Assembly (NCBI GenBank): GCA_023395595.1
Contig: JAEWYO010000080.1
Location: 1 to 5,307 of the forward strand
Direction: 5' to 3'
Source of the DNA: Bacillota bacterium
Lineage (GTDB): Bacteria; Bacillota; Clostridia; Christensenellales; CAG-138
Length of the DNA stretch: 5,307 bases
Below the pieces are notes generated by a model that was given only the letters and a program-made list of their open reading frames with translations, was not told the DNA's origin and did not search any database. The position numbers and the translations under genes were made by a program. This document shows positions 1 to 4,341 of this stretch, one piece after another. Numbering within the stretch: the stretch's first letter is position 1; every line of letters begins with the position of its first letter.

Positions 1-1068
1 ACTGTGGATCACGCCGGGCGACGGGCGGAAGTTCTCCGCCGGACATTCCGCGTTGATCCGGCACTCAATCGCGTGCCCGCGCGGAATCAGGCTCTCCTGC
101 GTGATTTGCAGATGGTGCCCAAGCGCAACCTGAATCTGCGCCTTGATGAGATCCAGCCCAAAGATGCTCTCCGTGATCGGATGCTCCACCTGTATGCGCG
201 CGTTCATCTCCATAAAGAAGAATCTCCCGTCACGCGTGAGTAAAAACTCCACCGTACCCGCGTTTTGATAATTCACCGTGCGGGCGATGTCCACCGCGGT
301 TTGCTCGATCTTCTGGCGGATCGGTTCGGGGATGTTTGCCGCGGGTGCTTCTTCGATCAGCTTTTGGTTTTTGCGTTGGAGCGTGCACTCGCGCGTCCCC
401 AGATGCAGCACGTTTGCATGCATATCCGCTAAAATCTGCACCTCGATATGCCGCGCCTCCGGCAGATACGCCTCCAGATACACGCTGCCGTCGCCAAATG
501 CAAGCTCGGCTTCCCGACGCACAAGCGGAAACTCCCGCTCCAGCGCAGAGGCATCCTCCACGATGCGGATTCCTTTGCCGCCGCCGCCTTTTGCCGCCTT
601 GATCATCAGCGGATAGCCGATGCTCTTTGCCGCGAGCGTCGCTTCCTTGAGGGTATCGACGGTTCCTTCCGAGCCGGGCACGACGGGAAACCCGTTTTCG
701 ATCATCGTCTTTCGCGCGGCTTCCTTGTCGCCCAGCACGCGCATGCTCTCAGGCGCAGGCCCGATGAAGCGAATGCCCGCCTCGGCGCACGCCTCCGCAA
801 ACGCGTCGTTTTCCGAGAGAAAACCGACCCCTGGGTGCAGCAAATCCGCGCGGTAGGCTTTTGCCGCCGCGAGGATTGCGTCGATGTTGAGATAGCTCTT
901 GTCGGCAGGGCGCGGCCCGATGCAGACGCTCTCGTCCGCCAAACGGACATGCAGCGCGCGCTCGTCGTTTTCCGAATAGACCGCGATGCTTCGCAGTCCC
1001 AGTTTCTTGCAACTGCGGATGATGCGCACGGCGATCTCTCCGCGATTTGCCACGAGTACTGTCTGCAT
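1..1068 (-). CDS. accC: Biotin carboxylase subunit of acetyl-CoA carboxylase (partial, 3' end outside window)
   Basis: AccC uses ATP and bicarbonate to carboxylate the biotin on AccB, the first half-reaction of cytoplasmic malonyl-CoA synthesis. The first 356 codons are visible; the family runs to about 450, so roughly the last fifth lies beyond the window edge. The frame is open throughout. It begins MQTVLVANRGEIAVRIIRSC, the standard N-terminus. The glycine-rich ATP-grasp loop KAAKGGGGKG is at residues 157-166. The catalytic region has E274 in GTVEFL, and E287, R291, Q293 and E295 in MEMNARIQVEH, matching the metal- and bicarbonate-binding residues known from E. coli AccC. The start is set by AAGGAAA shortly upstream and by accB ending one base earlier, which implies translational coupling. 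One oddity is HPGVGFLSEN (V81), where the family nearly always has tyrosine. A pyruvate or propionyl-CoA carboxylase subunit is possible in principle, but the adjacent accB argues for acetyl-CoA carboxylase. Confidence 0.96.
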   Translation of the reverse strand, partial: MQTVLVANRGEIAVRIIRSCKKLGLRSIAVYSENDERALHVRLADESVCIGPRPADKSYLNIDAILAAAKAYRADLLHPGVGFLSENDAFAEACAEAGIRFIGPAPESMRVLGDKEAARKTMIENGFPVVPGSEGTVDTLKEATLAAKSIGYPLMIKAAKGGGGKGIRIVEDASALEREFPLVRREAELAFGDGSVYLEAYLPEARHIEVQILADMHANVLHLGTRECTLQRKNQKLIEEAPAANIPEPIRQKIEQTAVDIARTVNYQNAGTVEFLLTRDGRFFFMEMNARIQVEHPITESIFGLDLIKAQIQVALGHHLQITQESLIPRGHAIECRINAECPAENFRPSPGVIHS

Positions 1069-1069
1069 G

Positions 1070-1489
1070 TCAGTTTCCTTCGCGCAGCAGGAACAGCGCG
1101 TCCCCTGCGGCAAGCGTTGCGCCGTCCGCCGCAAGAATGCCCGCAATGATGCCGGCTCTTGGCGCGCGGATCTCGTTCATGGTCTTCATAGCTTCGATGA
1201 TGCAGAGCGTGTCGCCTTTGTTCACGGTTGCGCCAACCTGTACAAAGGGAGCGGCGCCCGGCTCCTTACTTAGATAAAACACGCCGGAGATGGGCGAACG
1301 AACCGCGTCCTTCTCCTCCGGCTGTGCGGGTTCGGTCTGCTTGGGTTGCGTGGACATTGCCAAGGGAGCCACCTGCGCCATCACGCCGCGCTCCAGTACG
1401 ATATGCAAGTCGCCCTGCTGTACGTCCACCTTGGTAAACGCGGACTGCTCCGCGCGCTCGATGAGCCGGAATATTGCGTCCAGATCCAT
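1070..1489 (-). CDS. accB: Biotin carboxyl carrier protein of acetyl-CoA carboxylase
   Basis: AccB carries the covalently bound biotin that shuttles between biotin carboxylase and carboxyltransferase. The protein has 139 residues, slightly shorter than E. coli AccB (156). Residues 1-35 form the conserved N-terminal segment (MDLDAIFRLIERAEQS...IVLERG). Residues 36-63 are an Ala/Pro/Gln/Glu linker. The biotinyl domain fills about 64-137. It has the biotinylation motif EAMKTMNEI with target lysine K102, and the protruding 'thumb' (SPISGVFYLSKEPGAAPF) typical of acetyl-CoA carboxylase carriers. The start at 1489 is chosen because AAAGGAA lies about 7 bases upstream and the family N-terminus begins there. 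The frame stays open back to 1594, but that extension would run through the operator candidate. It is transcribed with accC, one base downstream, from the promoter at 1615-1643. Confidence 0.96.
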   Translation of the reverse strand: MDLDAIFRLIERAEQSAFTKVDVQQGDLHIVLERGVMAQVAPLAMSTQPKQTEPAQPEEKDAVRSPISGVFYLSKEPGAAPFVQVGATVNKGDTLCIIEAMKTMNEIRAPRAGIIAGILAADGATLAAGDALFLLREGN

Positions 1490-1586
1490 GTGTGGATTCC
1501 TTTCAGCGGATAAAAAATAAGTATGAGTCCAAAGTAGTGGAAAAATCGTCTTGTGCGGCGAGTATAAAAAAATGATTCCGCACATC

Positions 1587-1605
1587 GTTAGCACTACTAA
1601 CTAAC
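1587..1605. promoter_or_regulatory. Candidate MarR-type operator of accBC
   Basis: The plus strand reads GTTAGCACTACTAAC (1587-1601): perfect inverted arms GTTAG and CTAAC around five bases. A further CTAAC overlaps at 1601-1605. The 13-base core TTAGCACTACTAA (1588-1600) falls at about +9 to +21 from the predicted accB start point, where a bound repressor would block initiation or escape. Ten of 13 core positions agree with the palindrome at the regulator's own promoter (minus-strand reading TTCGTACTACGAA). The site differs from the published FabT box (AGTTTGA-type) and from the longer FapR box, so assignment to the neighbouring regulator is inference from position and similarity. Confidence 0.6.
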
Positions 1606-1614
1606 TTGCGCAGA

Positions 1615-1643
1615 ATCATAACATGGTGATTTTTTCTTGTCAA
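1615..1643 (-). promoter_or_regulatory. Promoter of accBC
   Basis: On the minus strand TTGACA (1638-1643) is separated by exactly 17 bases from TATGAT (1615-1620), with TG one base upstream of the -10 (extended -10). This is one base from the perfect vegetative sigma consensus and the strongest promoter in the window. The predicted start is near 1608, leaving a leader of about 119 bases. Such a strong core promoter fits a gene kept in check by a repressor. Confidence 0.85.
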
Positions 1644-1833
1644 GCACACGGGATTGTACTCGGGTGCAATTGTGAAAGCGCGGATGGAATATACTAGCCT
1701 GGTCTTTGTTGTATTCGTTTCGCAACAGATGAGGAGATTTTGTCTAAAAATGCTTGCTCGTCGCGCATTTCCTCGTTCTCATGCGATAAAAGTTGGTCAC
1801 CCGGTTTGTGTATCGCCGCTGGGTATACATTTT

Positions 1834-2283
1834 TTACACGCGTAGATGGTTGAAAAAGTTCACAAGCGCCTGCATGGAGGCAAGCACTTCCGGGTATTGC
1901 GCCACCTGAAAATCCCGCATGACGGCGTGGATGAGCATATCGTGAAACTGCGTGTGCTTCTTGCACATCGCCTCTCCCTCATCCGTGAGCTTGAGGATGC
2001 TCTTGCGCTTGTCGTCTTCCGCGCGGGTTTTGATGAGATATCCCTTCTCCACAAGGCGGTTGACGGAGACGCTCACCGTCGCCTTCGTGATGCCGAGAAT
2101 ATCGGCAATCTGCGTGAGTGTCGCGTCGGGAATGTCCTGCACGATCTCCAGCGCGTGCATCTCCGTCCGGCTGAGGTTTCCGTTGGCAAGCTTGGAGACG
2201 CTTCTCTCCTGCAAGCGCAGCACGCTATAGAACATATCCTTGAGCGCCTGATTGAGCAACAGCTCGATTTCCTGATCAGTCAT
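1834..2283 (-). CDS. MarR-family transcriptional regulator, FabT-like
   Basis: This is a 149-residue winged helix-turn-helix regulator, a normal MarR length; the family binds DNA as dimers. The helix-turn-helix lies at about residues 55-80 (LTQIADILGITKATVSVSVNRLVEK). It is followed by the wing, GYLIKTRAEDDKRKSILKLT. Two features recall FabT, the fatty-acid synthesis repressor of Gram-positive bacteria: EMHALEIV at 41-48 (FabT has EMHTLDVI) and the KKHTQFH segment at 108-114, where FabT also has a basic H-x-x-F-H stretch. FabT is known to use acyl-ACP as corepressor; whether this protein does is inference. The start at 2283 is set by AAGGAGA about 7 bases upstream; an open extension to 2346 would overlap the promoter. 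It lies upstream of accBC on the same strand, and a palindrome at its own promoter suggests autoregulation. Confidence 0.9.
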   Translation of the reverse strand: MTDQEIELLLNQALKDMFYSVLRLQERSVSKLANGNLSRTEMHALEIVQDIPDATLTQIADILGITKATVSVSVNRLVEKGYLIKTRAEDDKRKSILKLTDEGEAMCKKHTQFHDMLIHAVMRDFQVAQYPEVLASMQALVNFFNHLRV

Positions 2284-2320
2284 GATTTCTCTCCTTATCG
2301 GCAGGGCAGCCGAAAATTTC

Positions 2321-2335
2321 CTTCGTAGTACGAAC
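2321..2335. promoter_or_regulatory. Candidate autoregulatory operator of the MarR-family gene
   Basis: TTCGTAGTACGAA (2322-2334) is a perfect palindrome of six-base arms around one central base. It sits at about +2 to +14 of the predicted start point (near 2335) and upstream of the ribosome binding site. Its core shares 10 of 13 positions with the accB site and the same placement just after the start point. Autorepression is the common mode for MarR-family genes, so binding by the encoded protein is the natural inference. Confidence 0.65.
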
Positions 2336-2341
2336 CAATTC

Positions 2342-2370
2342 ATCATACCATATGCGAGGAAAAATGAAAA
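2342..2370 (-). promoter_or_regulatory. Promoter of the MarR-family gene
   Basis: On the minus strand TTTTCA (2365-2370; four of six matches to TTGACA) lies 17 bases from TATGAT (2342-2347). TG stands one base before the -10, as in the accB promoter, which has the identical -10. The leader to the start codon at 2283 is about 52 bases. It is divergent from the LysM promoter, with the two -35 elements about 60 bases apart. Confidence 0.7.
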
Positions 2371-2430
2371 CCAGCGCAGAAAGCATAGAAAGCGGTCTCT
2401 GTTTTAGCGTCCCGCGCGGCACAAACGCGA

Positions 2431-2459
2431 TTGCAAACCGCAATAGATCGGATTATAAT
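2431..2459 (+). promoter_or_regulatory. Promoter of the LysM-protein gene
   Basis: TTGCAA (2431-2436) is 17 bases from a perfect TATAAT (2454-2459), giving a predicted start near 2466 and a leader of about 77 bases. A small inverted repeat ATTGC-AAACC-GCAAT (2430-2444) overlaps the -35 element and could be a regulator site, though five-base arms are weak evidence. Confidence 0.75.
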
Positions 2460-2473
2460 GAATCCAGTTGACG

Positions 2474-2509
2474 GCCGTATGCAACACCATTTGTTTGTGG
2501 TGCTACGGC
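2474..2509 (+). other. Hairpin in the LysM-gene leader
   Basis: GCCGTA (2474-2479) pairs with TACGGC (2504-2509), and CACCA (2485-2489) pairs with TGGTG (2498-2502). The result is a two-part stem with an uneven internal loop (five bases against one) and an eight-base apical loop. It lies in the predicted leader about 20 bases before the ribosome binding site. There is no T run, so it is not a terminator; it may protect the message 5' end. No known riboswitch class is recognised. Confidence 0.5.
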
Positions 2510-2542
2510 AGCAACAAAATGAAATATTCGGAGGTGTTGATC

Positions 2543-2869
2543 ATGGTACATCAGGTCGAAAAGGGCGATACCCTGCTGAAAATCGCGGCAAAATACAAGA
2601 CAACGCCGCAAGAGATCATGAAACTCAATCCCGCGATCAAGGATCCCGCGCATATCGAAATCGGCTGGGCGCTCAAAATCCCCGCGACGAAGCCTGCGCC
2701 GTCGAAGGTGGTTGAATACAAGGTGCTGGCGGGCGACAACCTCACGCGAATCGCTAAGATGTACAACACCACAATCGACGAGATCGTATCGATGAACCCT
2801 TCGATCACAAACCCGAATTTGATTCGCACCAATACGGTCATTAAGGTTCCGGACCGGCGAAAAGCGTAA
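2543..2869 (+). CDS. Small protein with two LysM domains, no signal peptide
   Basis: The protein has 108 residues and is almost entirely two LysM repeats, the roughly 45-residue fold that binds N-acetylglucosamine polymers such as peptidoglycan. Repeat 1 spans about residues 2-48 (VHQVEKGDTLLKIAAKYKTT...GWALKIP) and repeat 2 about 58-103 (EYKVLAGDNLTRIAKMYNTT...NTVIKVP). A short Pro/Lys linker separates them and the C-terminal tail DRRKA is basic. The start at 2543 is chosen for the GGAGGTG site nine bases upstream; an ATG at 2519 and the open frame from 2468 lack one. There is no signal peptide, membrane segment or enzymatic domain, so how it would reach the wall is unclear. It may be a cytoplasmic or spore-associated LysM protein, or leave by a non-classical route. 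It is monocistronic with its own promoter and terminator, divergent from the MarR-family gene. Confidence 0.92.
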   Translation: MVHQVEKGDTLLKIAAKYKTTPQEIMKLNPAIKDPAHIEIGWALKIPATKPAPSKVVEYKVLAGDNLTRIAKMYNTTIDEIVSMNPSITNPNLIRTNTVIKVPDRRKA

Positions 2870-2885
2870 TAACGTATCGCGCATC

Positions 2886-2911
2886 AAAGCCCGCCTTCCG
2901 GCGGGCTTTTT
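2886..2911 (+). terminator. Intrinsic terminator of the LysM gene, possibly bidirectional
   Basis: GCCCGCC (2889-2895), loop TTCC, GGCGGGC (2900-2906), then five T. Three A before the stem can pair with the first three T, giving up to ten pairs. It starts 16 bases after the LysM stop codon. The convergent GGDEF gene ends about 18 bases away on the other side, so the same stem could stop its transcription too, but its T run on the minus strand is only three bases. Confidence 0.93.
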
Positions 2912-2929
2912 GCAGCTTTGTTGTCGTGT

Positions 2930-4081
2930 CTACACGCGCTTTTTCGCGTTCTTGACCGCATACATGCGTTCATCTGCGCGATCCAGTAGAGATTCATAGG
3001 ACAAATCCTTTTTCGGGTCCCATTCGGCATAGCCGATGCTCAAGCCGATCGGCTTCATCTCCGGGTGCAACTGGTTCCAGTTCGCAACGTTTGCATGCAC
3101 GCGGGCGATGAGCTCCTCCGCATCCACCTCCGTATTGGGCGGCAGCACGATGCAAAACTCGTCCCCGCCATAGCGCGCGAGAAATGCATTCGTATTCTTG
3201 CAGCTTGCTTTGAGAATTTGTGATACGTGGATCAGCACACCGTCGCCATAAAAATGCCCGTAAGTGTCATTGATCTGCTTAAATCCATCGACATCCATCA
3301 TGATCAGCGAGAGCGCGCCGCTTCTGGGTTGTTCCCGCTCGCCGAGCTCTCTGAGTAAAAACTTGCTCAACTCCCGGCGGTTGTTGAGGCTGGTCAGCGG
3401 ATCGGCGGAGATTTGGCGGTTCTGCGAATCAAGATAAACCAACAAAATCGAAACCGACGCGAGAATCCAGTTGAGGCTTACGCCATAAAAGAAGAGCTGG
3501 ATGAACCCGCCCAGCGACGGAAGCACCGCAAAGAACGCCATCGTGTAGTACCGCTTGCGGTCATCCGCCCATGCCGCGCCTTTTGCTTTAATCAGCGAGC
3601 GAATGCTGCCGTAGATCAGGTATGCATAGGAAAGAAGCGCATAGAAATACACCCCGAATGCGCGATGATAGACATTCTGCGTGTCGATGGTGAACACAAA
3701 CCCATATTCCAGATTGAAGAACAACGCAATGATAAAGAGAACGAGCGGAACGGTTGCAAAAGCAATTCTCCGGTTGGCGGCGGGCAGGTCGGTACTCAAC
3801 GCCCCCTCCACATAGAGTGCCCAAAGATACGGCAGCAGGACGTGCAATGTGTAATAGATTGTCTCCAATGCGAAATTTAGTTCACGCGCGAAGAGAAAAC
3901 GTTCCCCGTCGATGAGCCAACAGGTCGCATCCACGACAAGCATCACAATCGTCACATAGATCAGGTTGTTAAACCTGCGCTGTGTGGCTGAGGCTGCGGT
4001 AAATTGCCGTTGCGACATCAATACAATAGAAAGCAGAATGATCCCAACCACGCTGATTTCCACATATAGCGCATTCTGCAT
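2930..4081 (-). CDS. Seven-helix membrane GGDEF protein (probable diguanylate cyclase)
   Basis: The protein has 383 residues and probably makes the second messenger c-di-GMP from two GTP. Hydrophobic segments lie at about 5-22, 40-57, 72-90, 106-122, 142-160, 179-200 and 203-217. The loops after helices 1, 3 and 5 are basic, so the N-terminus is predicted outside and the catalytic domain in the cytoplasm. The GGDEF domain starts at DPLTSLNNRRE (227-237). It has the metal-site region MMDVDGFKQIND (261-272) and an intact signature RYGGDEF (303-309). The usual inhibitory RxxD is absent: N-T-N-A occupies its place, so product inhibition through that site is unlikely. There is no EAL domain. The start is uncertain. 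Position 4111 would add MGGTRKGECA, but its GGAGG is 13 bases away and the added basic residues fit poorly with an outside N-terminus. The membrane part resembles a ligand sensor; its ligand is unknown. Confidence 0.9.
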   Translation of the reverse strand: MQNALYVEISVVGIILLSIVLMSQRQFTAASATQRRFNNLIYVTIVMLVVDATCWLIDGERFLFARELNFALETIYYTLHVLLPYLWALYVEGALSTDLPAANRRIAFATVPLVLFIIALFFNLEYGFVFTIDTQNVYHRAFGVYFYALLSYAYLIYGSIRSLIKAKGAAWADDRKRYYTMAFFAVLPSLGGFIQLFFYGVSLNWILASVSILLVYLDSQNRQISADPLTSLNNRRELSKFLLRELGEREQPRSGALSLIMMDVDGFKQINDTYGHFYGDGVLIHVSQILKASCKNTNAFLARYGGDEFCIVLPPNTEVDAEELIARVHANVANWNQLHPEMKPIGLSIGYAEWDPKKDLSYESLLDRADERMYAVKNAKKRV

Positions 4082-4105
4082 GGCACATTCACCCTTGCGG
4101 GTGCC
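4082..4105 (-). promoter_or_regulatory. Hairpin over the ribosome binding site of the GGDEF gene
   Basis: Read on the minus strand, CACCC (4103-4099), a GCAA tetraloop of the stable GNRA type, and GGGTG (4094-4090) make a five-pair hairpin. It contains the only Shine-Dalgarno-like sequence (AAGGGTG) for the start at 4081. A competing outer pairing GGCAC/GTGCC (4105-4101 with 4086-4082) ends exactly at the start codon. Either fold would limit ribosome access. If translation instead starts at 4111, this stretch is coding. Confidence 0.45.
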
Positions 4106-4133
4106 TCCCATATTGTGAACTGTTCCTCCGGGC

Positions 4134-4154
4134 CGATGCCGCCAATTCGCATCG
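4134..4154 (-). other. Second hairpin in the GGDEF-gene leader
   Basis: CGATGC and GCATCG (arms 4149-4154 and 4134-4139) form a perfect six-pair stem with a nine-base loop in the predicted leader. A ten-base perfect palindrome AAGCATGCTT (4158-4167) lies just upstream of it in the transcript. No known riboswitch class is recognised; in particular the conserved blocks of the c-di-GMP-I riboswitch are not evident. Confidence 0.45.
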
Positions 4155-4180
4155 ATAAAGCATGCTTAGATTGATCACAC

Positions 4181-4212
4181 TATATCATATTGTATATCAT
4201 ACTTGAAGTCCA
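4181..4212 (-). promoter_or_regulatory. Promoter of the GGDEF gene with a tandem TATGATATA repeat
   Basis: On the minus strand TGGACT (4207-4212; four of six matches to TTGACA) lies 17 bases from TATGAT (4184-4189). The predicted start is near 4177, leaving about 95 bases of leader to the start at 4081. The nine bases TATGATATA occur twice, at 4193-4201 and 4181-4189, with a 12-base period, so two overlapping -10 elements exist. Only the one nearer the gene has a plausible -35. Confidence 0.55.
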
Positions 4213-4243
4213 TTTTATACGAATGCAATGCCATTTCTCATGC

Positions 4244-4284
4244 AAAACAACAAGATCCGTCGCCCGGCTGAAAACCACAAGATC
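4244..4284. repeat. Pair of 14-base direct repeats
   Basis: AAAACAACAAGATC (4244-4257) and AAAACCACAAGATC (4271-4284) match at 13 of 14 positions and are 27 bases apart start to start, separated by a 13-base GC-rich spacer. They lie between the dehydrogenase gene and the GGDEF promoter. A third copy is not present. The function is unknown; a tandem protein-binding site or a chance duplication both fit. Confidence 0.5.
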
Positions 4285-4290
4285 GCGTCA

Positions 4291-4330
4291 GTAACAGGTC
4301 TCGAAACAACGCGCCCCGAAGGCCTGTTAC
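4291..4330. repeat. 40-base inverted repeat downstream of the dehydrogenase gene
   Basis: GTAACAGG (4291-4298) and CCTGTTAC (4323-4330) are perfect inverted arms. Pairing continues inward through TCTCG (4299-4303) against CGAAGG (4317-4322) with one wobble and one bulged A, giving about 13 pairs around a 13-base loop. It begins 11 bases after the dehydrogenase stop codon on the minus strand. No T run follows on either strand, so it is not a canonical intrinsic terminator. It could be a 3'-end stabilising stem, an imperfect terminator, a protein site or a small dispersed repeat. Confidence 0.65.
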
Positions 4331-4341
4331 CCACACAAGAA

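Larger units (their letters stand above)
1490..1833. other. Non-coding gap between the MarR gene and accB (344 bases)
   Basis: On the minus strand this gap follows the MarR-family stop codon and precedes accB. The half next to accB holds the promoter, the operator candidate and an untranslated leader of about 119 bases from the predicted start point near 1608. The half next to the regulator (about 1650-1833) holds nothing I can name. A short inverted repeat TGTAT/ATACA (1809-1829) is followed by a T run only on the plus strand, where no gene would use it. I see no intrinsic terminator after the regulator on the minus strand, so read-through into accBC is possible in addition to the dedicated promoter. 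A 63-codon plus-strand frame here has no ribosome binding site or family resemblance. Confidence 0.7.

Noticed and set aside
448..1149. Long plus-strand open frame (233 codons) opposite accC
   Set aside because: It is antisense to a clear accC frame, rich in Arg/Ala/His as expected of a shadow of GC-rich coding DNA, and has no family resemblance.
1561..1566. Second -10-like TATACT in the accB leader
   Set aside because: The sequence 17 bases upstream (AACGAT) is a poor -35, and the promoter at 1615-1643 is far better.
1490..1594. Upstream extension of accB by 35 residues
   Set aside because: The family N-terminus and a good ribosome binding site support 1489. The extension would start inside the operator candidate, downstream of the predicted start point, and has no binding site.
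1809..1835. Hairpin TGTAT/ATACA followed by T6 on the plus strand, as a terminator
   Set aside because: The stem is only five weak pairs, and the T run faces away from the MarR-family gene; no plus-strand gene ends here.
1654..1845. 63-codon plus-strand frame in the gap before accB
   Set aside because: No ribosome binding site, no recognisable domain, and it overlaps the end of the MarR-family gene on the other strand.
1846..2328. 160-codon plus-strand frame opposite the MarR-family gene
   Set aside because: It is antisense to a well-supported regulator with conserved motifs; no independent support.
2284..2346. N-terminal extension of the MarR-family protein to 2346
   Set aside because: It would begin within the -10 element and through the operator; AAGGAGA just before 2283 fixes the start.
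2412..2419. CCGCGCGG palindrome in the divergent intergenic region
   Set aside because: Eight bases of pure GC alternation are common in this kind of DNA, and it aligns with neither promoter in an informative way.
4082..4177. Known c-di-GMP riboswitch in the GGDEF leader
   Set aside because: I compared it by eye with the conserved blocks of the class I and class II aptamers and did not find them, so I report only unclassified structure.
4291..4330. Integron attC site
   Set aside because: The outer arms do not fit the GTTRRRY / RYYYAAC core, and there is no integrase or cassette gene nearby.
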